A stretch of DNA of 64,000 nucleotides from Scleroderma bovista (Eukaryota; Basidiomycota; Agaricomycetes; Boletales; Sclerodermataceae). Position numbers and translations under genes: made by a program. The stretch spans positions 1-64,000 of the forward strand of contig JAYMGJ010000098.1 of NCBI GenBank assembly GCA_037178675.1, written 5' to 3'. The notes beneath the pieces are model-generated. The model was not told where the DNA came from and made no database searches. It saw only the letters and a list, made by a program, of their open reading frames with translations. Shown here piece after piece: positions 1-12,827 of the stretch; the first letter of the stretch is position 1, and each line of letters starts with the position of its first letter.

Positions 1-236
1 GAGAGAGGGTTGGGCATGAAACGAGCTGAAGGAAGGTGGAGCTGGGCAAATGAGATAACTGTAAGGTGAAACGAACCTTTCTCGCCCTTGGCATCTCCTG
101 GAACGTCCCCGAGGCGTATGGAGTCGAATGCTCTGATGTCTGTAGCATGAGCGTCAAATACGTCCCTCGGAATTGGGCCAACTGGAATGAGAAGTATCCG
201 GATGTGGGCGAGTGACGCAAAAGCGAATGAGCTCAT
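1..236 (-). CDS. TRS120: TRAPP II subunit Trs120/TRAPPC9, 5' end only
   Basis: Only the N-terminus is present; the gene runs off the left edge. The start codon is the complement of 234-236. Exon 1 (236-77) encodes a protein starting MSSFAFASLAHIRILLIPVG and continuing with the typical IRAFDSIRLGDVPGD segment. A 51-nt intron (76-26, GT..AG) follows, and exon 2 resumes with ARFMPNPLS. These are the opening motifs of fungal Trs120, a large scaffold subunit of the TRAPP II complex. That complex activates Rab/Ypt GTPases at the late Golgi. The identification rests on remembered family sequence. It is divergent from DPM2 with 221 bp between the start codons. Confidence 0.88.
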   Translation of the reverse strand, partial: MSSFAFASLAHIRILLIPVGPIPRDVFDAHATDIRAFDSIRLGDVPGDAKGEKGSFHLTVISFAQLHLPSARFMPNPL

Positions 237-457
237 GGGTTCAGGTGCTGGCCTCCAGGTATGGCATCAAAGCCGCGGTCAGAAGACCTAGATAGAGAGA
301 TGAGTACCACGGGGCTAGTAGTGTCGGAAAGAAATCTTCCTCAGAGTCAAGCCTGGCTGGTGGTGGTGAGTGCACGGTTCCAGGGTCTTACCAAATCCGC
401 CACTCGCAATTCGTTCCACTCACCCTTGAACTCCTCCACCCCTCAGAATATCGACAA

Positions 458-841
458 ATGGTGAGCTTTAGCAGTGACGTGCTTGTGGCAGCACCAACTT
501 ACTAGTTGCAACACAGGCTTTGAGCGACAAACTTCTTGGAGGTACGATGCTCCTGACTGCCATTTTCGTGTTCACCTACTACACAACATGGTCTATCCTC
601 CTCGTCAGTGTTCACGACCCCTGTGCTTTGTCCCCCATTAACACCATCGGTTGTCAATTTGTAGCCTTTCTTTGACGTATCGAGTCCCATACATGGGTAC
701 TTCCCCCCGCGTGAATGGGCTGTCCGGTTACCAGCATTCATCCTCGTCGTTGGACTTTCGGGAATTGGCTTCTTTGTCGGTAGCACAGTCATAAAGGAGA
801 AGAAAAGAAAGGCCCAAAAGGCCAAGCTTCGGGCAGCATAG
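458..841 (+). CDS. DPM2: Dolichol-phosphate mannose synthase regulatory subunit DPM2
   Basis: Three exons give an 88-residue membrane protein. Exon 1 is only the ATG (458-460); the intron 461-516 starts directly after it. Exon 2 is 517-603, the second intron 604-664, and exon 3 is 665-841 (stop). The protein has two hydrophobic helices: the first ends in IFVFTYYTTWSILL, matching the conserved FTYYT segment of DPM2, and the second is near residues 55-77. The tail is basic (KEKKRKAQKAKL). DPM2 sits in the ER membrane, stabilises the synthase and supports mannosyl donor production for N-glycans, GPI anchors and O-mannosylation. Length fits the family (about 80-90 residues). No single exon frame shows the whole gene, so scans for long reading frames miss it. 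Confidence 0.92.
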
Positions 842-1068
842 TGGTTGCAGGTCCCTCATTACATTATGCATCTACAGACACAGTTCGCCCTATGTCGGTA
901 CTCGCCGCCGATCTCCCATCGCTTTGGCGTGCTTGTCCAAGCTACGCAGTTTCTCTGCATTCGCCGTGTCTTTTATCATCTGGGAGATTATTGCTTCCAA
1001 CTGTAACTCTGGCAGGACATCCCCATCTATTACTCTCGCCAACTGTATGACGATGACTTAAATAATAT

Positions 1069-4000
1069 TCAGCGCACCTTCCTATCACTCACCTTGCTGA
1101 GAGCCGAGTTCCTCCGCCCTGACTCCTTGAAATTACGCAATAGAGTCAGACAAGGTATCGAGTCGAGTGCAATGGGAGACCGAGATTGAAGGATAAAAAT
1201 GAATAAGTTAGCCACAGATGACCAAACTGTGGTTGTCAGGGGCTGTTGGGCCACGGTGAATACAGGTATTACGGGATGGCATGGAGGCATACTAGCATCT
1301 CATTTCTGTTGCCCTGCCAAAGCAGTTTCACCAGGCTCTCAAAAGGGGGCCAGAGTTCATTCCAGATTTTTTGCGCTAATCCACCTCGAGAGTCGGCTCT
1401 TTCTTTGCCAGAAGATAACTTGTATAAAAGTAAGAGCCAGCTTTTCATCGCAAGATATGCATATTCAATGTCCGCTGCCGCTGTCTCGGGGGGTGGCACC
1501 TGTTCTTGGACGTACATCCCCAGGGTCTTGGTGTACGGAGACAAGAAATGGTCGAATTGGGACAACATCAGGGTGCCATGCGTGCTTGTCGATGGGCCTG
1601 ATAGCGCTGCCAGAAGCAGAATAATCCACAAGCGAATCGCAATGTCTGGACGCGATTGAGGCTAAACATAAGGTAATCAGTCATCAACACAATGCACTAA
1701 CTGGAAAGCATACTTGTGAAATGTTATCACCATTTAGTACATAACCCCGGTCGACAGCGTAGAAGATAAACCGGGCCACGGCGAGAGAAGCGGTTAACTC
1801 GTCGTCAGTCTCACTCGCAGACCAAGTATGGTTCTGGAGAAAATAAATGGCACTTTGGGCGAGTGTCGGTATCGCGGACTGGAACATGTCATCTCCTGCA
1901 TGTTTACCTCTCTGTCTGCTCATAACGACCTGTATAAAAATGGTCATAATAGGATCTCCATATCACGTAGAAAACACACCTCCATCAGGGATGCCAAGGT
2001 TAGTGGTGTCACCCTCATCTTAAGCTTCAGTGTTTCATCAACACTTTCAATTATGATTCGAGAAAGCGAACGATCCGACGGAGCTCCGTTAAATGACGCG
2101 GCGGCACAAAGTAGTAGAATGGTTTCTTTGCGCAAATTGGATCTGAGTAGCGCAATTCTGAAGACATTCTCGACGTAAGTAAATAAACCCTACAGGAGTT
2201 CAGTCAGGGCAGATCATCTGCAAATGGACCCACTTGGTAAATAGATACTCTCTTGAACCGCAAAAGGTTGGCTCCGAGAGAGACTAGAGTATTGTGATCG
2301 AAAGCGCTATTAATACCCAATGCTGATGCGCGTCGAGCTGTTTCCATAGTCCAGGTCGCCAAATCTGGGGAACGATTTCGGAAATTTCCAACGCAGTAAT
2401 AGAGACTTGCCATCCGTACCTCTCAAAGTGTCGTCGCTCACTTCTTCACATAGGACGACTTCGACAAACATGTTAATATTTTGTGCAAGGTTGTGGTTGA
2501 TCTGCCAGTCTACTTCCGGTGGCTGCGATGTAATACTCCGTAACAATTCTTCTTGAAAGTTGCGCGACGCGTCATTGGAGCGTCCATTACGGGCTTGGAT
2601 GATGGACTTGAGTACTTCATAGAAGTCTGGATTTGGCTGGCGCTAGTTATTGAAACGAATTAGGCCACCGATAATCGCGAAACTTGCAAATTACCCTGCA
2701 TAGACTACAGAAAATGCCACTCGGGACAAGCCTATTCCCATACAACATTCAGTAAGCGACTACTAATCAGAGGCGCAGGACAACGAACATCACGAGATTG
2801 GTTTCAATGAATGCTTTTGCCTGGAAAACCAGAGGGTCTTCACTGTGTTTAAGGGAAACAATGAGCGCAGTAGCCTTCTCAATCGAGTCCCTAGAGGATG
2901 TTGTGAATGAAATCAGAATCGCCATGACTGTGCTGCTTACACTGCAAGCATCCCTGATATGGCTGTCCCTCTCTTTATGTATGTCTGCATCACAGACAAT
3001 GCGAGCTGGCGCAATTCGTAACTGATATCGAGAAGTAAAAGCTCCAATGTCCTTCGCAGGGCCTTCCGGAGTGGGACGTCGAGATGCTTGATAGCAATGT
3101 TACCGAAATCATGCTTGAATACAATGACCATTAAAGCCTCAAGGAGGCTCCCAAGGGTTAAAACAGGGAGGGATAAAAGATCAAGTGATGAGCCCATGAC
3201 GGCTAGGATAATGTCAATGAAAACCGTCCCGACAAGAACACGACATGGCTTATCATCGTCAGCAAGAGAGCTCCCCATCACGGAGGGCGGGAGTTCGAAA
3301 TCATGTGAAGCATCCAAAATTCGCGGGAAAGCGTGGATACAAGGAAAGCATGACACAGGCATCATTTCCAACAGTTCGAAGCGAACGAAGAAGGCCCTCC
3401 CAGTGGAAGTTGGGATTGCCTCGACATCGTTGAATCCGAGAATCTTGACAAGATGTAATTTCAACTTGAGGCAGGATAGAACATCTACTTCCATGCCATT
3501 CTCCATCATCTGAAGGCTGAGCTGTAAGAGGGCCACCTATGAATATTTCAGAAACTGATGGTGTTACAAGGAAAAAAAGGTACCCTAAATTGTGAAGGAT
3601 CTGAGCTCAAACGACTGGCGGATGCCAGGCAATCCGTTGAAGGACCATATATTCCCTACAGAGCGATGAGGTCCTCGTTCGTGATGGACATCAAAGTTAC
3701 ATACAGAATGTAGTCCAGCTGGGCTATCTTCCTTCCCTCCACTCTTTTGCATGCAGTCATCCTCCAAAAGTGCTCTGATGATGTCATTCCAAGATAGGGC
3801 TAAATTTTGACATCAGAAACCGTGGGAGCTTCTGGAGTCCAAGGAGAATATTACCTTTCCATGTCGGGAAGTGCGGCTGAAGCTGAAGCAGGAAAGTGAC
3901 GAGGCGCAGACGTTCTGAAGGTTGTAGTACGGGTAGTGCACTTTTCCAGCATGACGCGATAGCCTCCAAATGGGTAGGGAGGAGTGTTTCAGCCCACATC

Positions 4001-7000
4001 AATACTGCTGCCCTGATTTCCTCCTATGAGGCATCTGTATTAGCACACTTTTGGTCTCAGCACCAACTTACCTTTTTGTCCAACCAGATTAACTGGAAAA
4101 AGAAGTAAAAAATGTCCAAAACATGATGTTGCCATTGGGGATATTCAACCTGGCACGTCGGGCTTTGGATATCCATGATGATATGAAACAACCGGGATGC
4201 CCCAGATAGCCTGATAAGGGTGACAAGTTAGGTTTGCAAAATGCCGAATATTAAATTACTAAACGGACCTTGACTCCCAAGTTGAAAGCATGGAAAACGT
4301 CTCGGTAAGGAGTTCACGAAAGGGAACAACATCGACAACCAAAACCCGAAGGAGAAGCGAAGCCCTCAGGTTCGAGAGGCTAGGGTGACGGACTTCATAA
4401 AGCTGCCAGATACTAGTTGTAGTGTAAAGGTGACAAGCGCCAACCATAGACAGAGCAAAACATACCACGAACAAAGTACTTTTCCATTTCTCAAGATAAA
4501 ATTGTCCACTTCGTAAGTCTTCAAGAGGGATGAATTCATTATAAACGAGTAGAGAAACCTTGCTGTTAAACTGGCAATGTCTTCGTTACCCCACCTGACA
4601 TACTCGTCCAGTGTGGTCATCAGGTGTTGGTCGACTATAATAGGATCGGAGGATAGCTCTGTCCGAACATTGAGTTTCCTCCTATCTCATTTCTTAGCAC
4701 GAAGAATGATCATCTAACTTTCCGTTTGCGCACCTGGCAGGGAGTTCATCAACCTCCTCTTGATCCACCATGCCTGAGGAGAGTAACAAGCGCCTTTCGC
4801 AACCATAGAGCAGAAGACATATCGACAATGAACGTCGGACGAATGTAGTAGCCCTTGGCCATTTTATCTCAGTTTGGCGAGGGACCATGACAATAAATTA
4901 TTACACACGCTAACGTCATGTTACTTGACGATTGCAAGCTCGTCTGGACCGCTGGCTGAAAGAATGTCATCATTTGAGTAATTATTGATTGCAATTCTTG
5001 TCGCCCCATTGATTTCAGCCAAGTTGAAATCAAGATAGCCTCCATGAATATGACACCCTGCGCCAGTGTGGGCCTTCTCCCAAGCATGAGATTGTTGTAT
5101 TCAGCAATGATTGAGGTGTCTATGTCAACTCCTGAACGGGCAAAAAGGCGAAGCCACATAAGTCCACTGGTAAGGCCGTCTGGGCGTTCGGTAAATCGCT
5201 GAACAGCGCCCCAGGGATCCGCTAATTTCATCGCATTGTCACCGAAACTTGTCAGGGTTGCATCCACATACGTGCTAAAGCGAGCGGCACTGTCACCATC
5301 CTTATTAAGTAAGCGTTGCACTGCTGGTATGGACTGATGCTTGATGAGAGTAATCCACCAACCTGACGATACACTCACAGCTGTATCCAACACTTCATAT
5401 TCCAAGCTTTTGAGCCACAGAAGAAAGAGATCATCCAGTGCTGTGAAAGTAACCGATGTTTGGGAAAGCTTGATGATAAACTTCAGACAACTGTCGGCAT
5501 TTTCACATGTGTCCTGCAATGAGAGATAAGATAATGTCTCATGAATGCGTTTCAGCACTCTTACACGTTCACGAGTCAAGTGCAGTGCATCCACATTGGA
5601 TGCATAGTCAGTCACAAATTCGCGTATTGCGTCGAAGATAATGGAAGGATAGGCAGAAATGTCTAAGTTATGCAGAGAAAGAAGCCATCCAGCCACGTAG
5701 GCGTGTAGTAAAGCTCTCCGAGATGCAACATAGTCTCCGCCATTATTCACTGAGCTTGTTGGAATGCGACGCCAGTCCCGTGGGTATGGCCAAGAGATAG
5801 GGTCTGATGGGGTACGGACCCCTGGAAGGTGGCGACCAACGGAGACACAGTCGCGAAGAATGGTAGCAAGGCAATCGTCCTTCACACGCAGTCAGAAAGG
5901 GATCTTTACATGCAAAATGACACACCTCAGAAAGAATCCAACGGAGAAGCATACGCGTCAATCGATGCAACGCGTATTCTGACGTCAGACCATTGGGCTG
6001 AAAGCGTCTCACAAGTAGGAGAAGACCAGTTTCGTTCACGGACAGATCAAGATCAGAAAGGCATGACTCGATCGCGGACACGAGTGTTTCCACATCAACA
6101 GATAAGTCAAACCCCAATGGAAGGGGAAAGTAGCACTCCTGGTTATCCGGGATCGAACGCATGGGTACAAATGGTTCGGGGCCGGCGGAGGAGAAAAATC
6201 CGAGCTTGTGCAAGTGCGATAAACAATGTCGCGCGGAACCTTCAGAGAAGATATTGAATTCGTACCCAAGGGCATCCCGTATGTGTCCCAGAGGCATCAC
6301 TTCAAAAGGATGGCGAGGGACGTCGTCATCTACATGTCCTCCAATCTCATTTACCTTCAGAAAGCCCCGCGAGCCTCCAGTAGCGCGATTTTGAACATCG
6401 TATGGCGCTTTAACGGTGGAAGCGATGTAAGCCAGAGTTGGCCAATCGAACATGATGGAATGCACGGATGCTTGATGAGAATTTGCCTGTAAATACTCGA
6501 CGAGACTGGGGGATACTGGAAGCTTCCCAGATAAGAGATACGCTTCGTATAACTCCACTAGATATGGCAACTCGAAATCCTGTGAGTCGGCATTGACATT
6601 CTGCTTGGAAATGGCGAAGGACCCAAGACTAAGGCCGTTGTTATAGATTTGTAACTGTGTCCAAAGAGTGGCGGCGGACACTGATATCTCTTCGTAGGTC
6701 TGTTTACCGAGATCCTCAAGCGAAAGAAATATGTCAGCGTAGAAGTCGGTAAAGGACTGTCGAATTTTGGATAAGGACACCATCACGTGAGTAGAATTGA
6801 GTTCCACGGTTCCACAGAACGGAAGGTCTGAGCCCTCTGAGGTTGAGCAATAAGAATGTACGAATAACTTGCATGAGATGCAATGCAAAGCCTGGCATCC
6901 CCAAATCGGATCACCGCAGAAGGTGCAAAGGGGAAGGGTGAAAATATGAGCAAGGACAAAAACGTGGCCTGCCTTTCGGATTTTGTACACCTCGATGTCC

Positions 7001-8848
7001 AGCCTTGATCGAGCAACCAGACAATACCGATGAACGACCATCTTTCCATTGTCGCCATCGGAGGTTGCGGCGTACTCAAGGAGTACGTTACCATCGGGGT
7101 AATCGTAACAATTAAAGTGCACAGCACACATGCACGCAGTACACAGTAGTCCGAATCCATGCATGGCACTCAAGCAGGATTGACAATGCTGCACTTGGAA
7201 AATTGTAGCTTGGTTTAATGATTTGAATCGCCACGGAACAAAATTATGGGCATAAGGATGCGTTACATTTTGAGGCATTGTAATGTCGCCTTTCTCGAGA
7301 GCCATCTCTGCAAAGCTGAAGATAGGCAATGCATTGCTGATGACAACATGCCCCATAGCCGCGGGCCAAAAGGTGGTAAGGAGGCTTAGGGCATTGCGAC
7401 GACATGCTGAAGTATGATACGCCACGACCTGTAGGACGTCCAAATATGCGTCTTTCTTGAGTGTTACAAGGGTGTTAACCAGCCGGCAAAAATTGTGCAT
7501 GGCTAGTGGAGATAATGCTTTGGGGTCCATGGTCTCCAGTATAGCGGCCAACAGAGGTGACAAAATCGCACTAAGATGATAAACTGGTAACGGTTGCAAA
7601 GGAGCGTTACTCGACTGGATTCTTGAAGTCGCAATCGACCCCATTGCGTTCCAAGGTTTCCAGGGTAGACCAGGCTCTTCATCTGGCGCTTCAAAGACCT
7701 GGATAGAAACTGCAGGAGCTTCACCCTGAACCCCAGGATGCTCTCCTGCAAAAAACTCAGACCACAGTAAATGGCAACAGAACATACAGATGTACTGTAC
7801 CCTTCTTTGATACTGACTCACCCCTTTCGCCACTTAGATCCTCTAGGACACCTCTTAGTATGACGCCATCAAAGAAGGCCAGTAACCGAGGATACATTTC
7901 AGGTGGAAAGGTATTGAAAGCTGGAATCACGGCAGATGCAATGCGAGAGACAACTGACGGCTCCTGACGGTTGAGATGAACCAACAACTGCGCAACATCG
8001 AGCGATACCCATTGCAGCGAATTCGATGGCCTTGATGGTCTCGGACTTGATATTTTGAAGCGACAGTCTTCGGATATTATCGATGCAACGACCGATATAC
8101 ATTCGGTCAGTAGTTCTGGTGCCGAGAAATGCTTGTCTTTGGTTGGCGAAGGTGATCTAGAATGCTTGCCACTAATACCGCTTCGCCGCGAGGTGCGTAG
8201 GTTGAACGGGGAAGATAACTTAGGCAACGAAGGGAAATCGCCAGCGGAATTGCTAAAGCATCCACTCGTAAGTATGATGGAAGACCCAAACCATGGGATC
8301 CAAAGCTACCTTGCCTCAAATATTTGCCAGCCCTGGGAGATGGAAAACAAAAGTACTTCCTTGAACTGCACCATTAGATCAAACGCGGAGTCCGTTGAAA
8401 ATGTATCCGTGGAGTCACCCTCGTCGCTGTCTTCATTAATGGATGGAGGTGGGTGGGGAAGACTGTCTCGTCGAAGAGTATTTTTGACTAAACCAAGAAT
8501 CTGTCCAATTCCGGTTTCTCCGCGATCGCCTGCTTGGACACCAATGGTGTGTTCGAAAACAGGTGGCGCTTTCGGCCTGTCACGTAGCTGGTCCAAAATC
8601 AAACGAAGGAGTTTCCGAGACTCGTCTTTGGCATGAGAGGCACTCTGAAATGATGCCAATTTGGCGAGATGTGCCAAGGGCGACACCTGCACTTCTCTGG
8701 GAGTCAAAGGAATAGGGAAGATGGGTGAAGTAGCAGACGTAGGCGTCGTGACCAGGGTAGAGAAGCTACTCTGTAATCCATGGGTACGCAGTGTAGATTG
8801 TGTGTCGACACGCAATACTGGTGTGGAGAGCTTTGCTGCCTCCGCCAT
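1069..8848 (-). CDS. Very large protein with tandem C1-type zinc fingers, possibly UNC80-like
   Basis: One long multi-exon gene encodes roughly 2,300 residues. It starts at 8848 (MAEAAKLSTPV) and the last exon ends near 1069. The largest uninterrupted coding stretches are about 7755-5745 and 5885-4870. Two cysteine/histidine clusters lie near residues 500-620. One (about 7270-7095) has HCQSC, then CTAC and HFNC; the other (about 6965-6843) has CTFC, GCQALHCISC and VHSYC. Both follow the H/C spacing of C1 (DAG/phorbol-ester type) domains. The rest is mostly alpha-helical and repeat-like without clear motifs. From memory the overall build resembles basidiomycete proteins labelled as having an UNC80 C-terminal domain; animal UNC80 is a subunit of the NALCN leak-channel complex. 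I am sure of the gene and the zinc fingers, much less of the UNC80 label. Internal splice sites are approximate; the last intron near 1263-1312 is inferred from frame. Confidence 0.55.
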
Positions 8849-9011
8849 TCTTCCACCTATATATCAGGCCTTAGAAGCGTGTAATGGTTTGTCTGGTGAA
8901 ACTAATCCAGTAGGCGGGGATTCGATTCTTTGGAGTGTATGATTGAGTACTAAAAAGGAAAGTTTTCGACCAACACTACTGCAGTCACAACTACTGCCAG
9001 TCCATGAACTC

Positions 9012-10778
9012 ATGCCCAAGAAAGTCACAGCTCATAAGCTCACAGGAAATCTCAAGCGACAGACACGACTGACAGGCTTTCTACAATCTTCGCCGCCGCG
9101 TAATCTATCTACTCATAAGACTCCATCGAAACGAAGGAGGAGAATTGCAACCCCAAGCTCAGATGAATCCACTCAATCAAAAGATGGAGCTGATGGTGGC
9201 GATAGCGATGTAGGAGCCATTCGTTTCGAGGCAGAAATAGTGGAGGCTGGTGGCGAGGACGAGTCACCGCGTCGACCCAAACGACGAAGAACCACTGATA
9301 GGTTCGACGAAAACGAAGCGGAAGATGACGAAGAACATATCGGAATTCCTGTGCGGTGGAAGGGGAAAGGCAAGATGAAGGTGATGGTTGACACTGATGA
9401 TGACTCGTCCCCGCCTCATCGCAAATTGATCAAAGGAGTCAGACCTCCTACGCCTGAAGATGACGATGACCGTGTCGACGAGACTCGTAAGCTCCCTACA
9501 TGTGATATGCTTCTCCTTTGACGGATCCCCTCAGAAATACTTGAGAGCCGTTTGCGGACTCGTGGACAGCAGACGAAGTACCAGAAGAGCCTTCAAAAAA
9601 TCAAAAGTGGGATGTATGGCTACCTTTAGTGAGGAATTGACTCACCCCTTCTTTCAAGAATTCAAAAGCAGAAAACGCAGCCAGGGGGTCCTTCGATCTT
9701 CAGAGGAATCATCGGAAGCAGCTAGCGATTCAGGCGACTCCGAGGGGGCCGATGATGACCTATCTAACACCATTACCAGCGACGACGATGATTTCATTGT
9801 TGAAGACAATGTCGAGGGCACCCACAGCATCAACCTTCCTGTTGCATTTAGTATGAATACGCATCAAGATCTTACACACCATTTCAAAGTAATTTGCCAA
9901 TTATTTGTGCATATGGCTGTACGCCCTCTCCCCGAACGACGACCCTTTATGAAACATGTACTCAAGAGTAAGCAACTTCACTGCATCAAACCCTTGCTCG
10001 ACACAATGTAATTTCTTAGGAGAAGAGTATTTTTCTGTACCATTACAAGTCACACGTCGGAAGTTAGCTGGAATGTGCGATTCCTTGGTAGCCTCGTCTG
10101 TCTGGAGTTCAGAGTTTAAGAAAACACTCAAGAAATATCCTGAACTCACTTTGATTCGAATGCGCTTCAGCTCACCTGGATGTCACGCATGTCGTCTGGG
10201 AGGTCGAACCTCAACGTTACTCGCACGTCTCAGTGGAGCACCCTACGACGAGTGTGATTTCGAGGTGATTTTCGATTTCCTACCTGTTGCTGAGACGTCT
10301 TTCATTATGTATCAGGACCTTACGGATGAAGAATCTGACGGCAGCGAATCCCATACTTCAGCGGAAGACTTGGACAGAGGATCTCCAGCGAGGCGAAAGG
10401 AATTCCACCTTGGACGCTTCTGTGCTGCCCGAACGCAAGTATATCACAAGTTCAACCATTGGGAGGTTCATCAGGTATCCTCTGGGTTGATGACTATTGT
10501 TGACCCTACCTCCACAGTATTCGCTTTACATGTCCCTTCAGCGCGAAATTGCGACTGCACGAGACGATGACAATAAGTTTGTGAAGGTGGCGTATGCGGG
10601 TGGTATTTTACCGCCGGAGAACCTTGGCGACGCGGACAAAACTATGGACTGGCTTGACCAACGAAAAATCATTGACATGGAATGGCAGAAGATCCGAAAG
10701 ATGATGGACAGTGCAAGGGACTTGGAAATCTCGGCGAAGAGGGGCGATGCAGATGATATCGAAACACCACTACCATAG
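9012..10778 (+). CDS. DUF4211 domain nuclear protein
   Basis: The in-frame ATG at 9012 (MPKKVTAHKLTGN) is chosen because the open frame upstream has no ATG. The N-terminal part is basic and acidic low complexity with nuclear-localisation-like clusters (SKRRRRI, RRPKRRR). A stretch with FIVEDN near 9790 opens the DUF4211-like domain. It continues through MAVRPLPERR, EEYFSVPLQ, SSVWSSEFKK and CHACRLGGRTSTLLARLSG, and ends in a helical, charged tail. At least four introns interrupt it. DUF4211 proteins are fungal, probably nuclear, and of unknown function. An element QTRLTGFL (9060-9083) resembles a PCNA-interacting (PIP) box without the final aromatic residue. It is divergent from the large C1 protein (163 bp). 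Confidence 0.82.
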
Positions 10779-11199
10779 CACTGATTACAAGCGATGGCAC
10801 TCGTTCCCTATAGAATTATAGTGAATGACAATGATATTGTACTATCTGCCCAGGTTTTTCATCAACCAGTAATGAGATGTGTGGAAATGTCACCCAAGAA
10901 TTGCGCAGGGGGGTCACCGAAAAGTCGCGCATCACCATCCTCCACGTTTGTTTTTGTTACAGATTGGCAGTGTTATACCAGTATCAAGTAAGGTTCGATG
11001 CAGTCAGTTTCCACTGCAGAGTTTTGTTACAGGCACGTACCACTGCAGTGACCTTGTAAACAAGGTGATTCCTCGAAGTCGTTTTCTTGAATTCCTATAC
11101 GTATTTTTACCAAAGTACATGCGGAGTCACGAAAACTATAGCCAGGACGATGGTTGACGGTGGGTCTTCCAAGTGATTCGAGTCTTTATCTGAGCCTCA
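10779..11199. other. Convergent intergenic region, nothing recognised
   Basis: This 421-bp gap lies between the stop codons of the DUF4211 gene and the kinase gene. Short open frames occur but none has family resemblance or good splice context. It probably holds both 3' UTRs. Confidence 0.6.
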
Positions 11200-12349
11200 T
11201 TAAAGTACTACGGCATGTAAGTACGAGCTATATATTAGGTGAAATTCCCGTAGGACAGCTAACGCGGAAGGTCGTTTGTCCGGACTTTCGTTGAGCATAG
11301 GTCGTGTCAGTTGGATAAGCCCAGGCACCTGGAACCCGGTCATCTAAGAGCACATAGCTATACATCAAAATTGTCTGATAGCCAGAGCGGAACACTCACG
11401 TCGCATGCCCGCAGAATAAGCATGGCTAAGGCCCATATATCAATCGCGAAGAGATCGCTCGATTGTCCATGTCCAAGTTCAGGCGGAATCTCCGTGCCTC
11501 GAGGTGAGACGTTGTGAGGATCATCAATGTCGAGTCTTCGACTTAGTTCATAGTCAATACAAGCGTAACGGCCATAGTAGTCAGTGACAAAGTTGTGGAC
11601 GGAGATATCCAGGTGAACGATGTTGTACTTGTGCATAAAAACGATGTGCTGTAAACTTGGTTAGCTAAACGCATTTTTAGTACTAAGGGATTTCACCTCA
11701 ATGCATTGGCGGATGGCCGATAGGAATTCAACCAAGCAGGTTGGTAAGCGAGACAACAGGTGAGGGGACCACTCTTCCATGATAATGAAACACAATCCGT
11801 CTGATGGAACGTCGAGCAAGCCAAGGATTGCTGTAATTGAGCATGGTGACTTCCCTTGTGACAACAGGGAATACATTAACGCCCACGTATACAATGATTC
11901 ATCGGATCTCTTCGCAAGACCGACGATGATATATATCGCGCGATACTCCGTTCTCTGCTCAGCAAATGCACGGCTTTAACGATCAACTTCACAGGGCTCT
12001 TATGGCAAATAGCTCTGAAAAGATTGCTAGGCTGGTAGACATGAGCCAATAGTCAATGCAATAATTGCAGGCGTACCAAGCCTGGGTCTTTGCACAGCGC
12101 GTTATCATCTTGGAATGCACATGCGCGACGATATGCGGGGCTCATCCGACGGCTTTCAACGTCATAATCGCGATAGTAATCTTTCACGTCTCGCACTGTC
12201 TCGAGGTGATACCCGTGGCATTCGAAGATGTTACGATACTTGGACCAGTCGGGATCAAGGCGAGTGTTGGTTTGGTCGTCGTCGAGAGAAACAGCAGACG
12301 AAGAGTTGGAAGAAATAGAATCGGTATCCCCCTCCAATGAAGACGACAT
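11200..12349 (-). CDS. Protein-kinase-fold protein with degenerate DFG motif
   Basis: Starts MSSSLEGDTDSISSNSS at 12349. The acidic N-terminal region includes a WSKYRNIFECHGYHLETV segment of the type seen in Agaricomycete kinase-like proteins. Spliced exons then give a hinge-like FIIMEEWSP, a catalytic-loop-like HLDISVHNFV (HxDxxxxN) and CIDYELSRR where DFG is expected. After these come RGTEIPPELG (APE region), DLFAIDIWALAMLIL, and a final exon ending in SPDKRPSALAVLREF before the stop at 11200. The 3' exon is joined through an intron starting GTGAGT. The catalytic Asp and Asn and the metal-binding Asp remain, but DFG is DYE, so activity may be altered. This family is expanded in mushrooms; its role is unknown. 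It shows no link to its neighbours. Confidence 0.75.
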
Positions 12350-12827
12350 GGCAGGAAGACAGGTGCAAAGCTATCTGACGGGATAAAATAAGCCACTGGG
12401 TAGGAACGGATGGGTTGCGGAGGAAATCATTGCTGAAATAGGTGTAAAAGGACTCAAGATCACCATAGTATACATGCTATGGCTGGCTATTTCGACCCAA
12501 AAGGGAGGACAGCTGAGAGATGATGCTGGAGAAGGAAAGAAAATTCTCAGGCATGGGAGTCAATATCACAAATCGGTGAGTGACTGCCATCTTGCCAGGA
12601 AGGCAACCTGTGCACGAGCTCAGTTGCAGTACCATATAACCGCATCCTTGGTTGACTGCAAACGACGCAGAAGATTACCAAGGCAGAGGGCGAGTTTTTT
12701 TGACCGTGAACGGGGTGAATTGACCGGATGACTTCAAACTACTTACACTATTTCACACAGTGCCGGACCCTGCCGGACCGGATTCCTCAGGACAGCGTAA
12801 CTTAGAGTAGTATGTACGTCTATCATA
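12350..12827. other. Intergenic region upstream of the kinase gene
   Basis: 478 bp between the kinase start and the WDR48-type stop, both on the minus strand. It should contain the kinase promoter and the 3' UTR of the WD40 gene. The only structure I noticed is a short inverted repeat, CCATAG and CTATGG separated by 8 nt, near 12463. No coding sequence is supported. Confidence 0.55.

Noticed and set aside
5829..6257. Open frame of 142 codons on the plus strand
   Set aside because: It mirrors the long exon of the large C1 protein on the other strand; composition is that of a shadow frame.
8055..8636. Open frame of 193 codons on the plus strand
   Set aside because: It is antisense to coding exons of the large C1 protein and has no domain or splice support.
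12474..12731. 85-codon frame upstream of the kinase gene
   Set aside because: No start context, domain or partner exon; it lies in the likely promoter.
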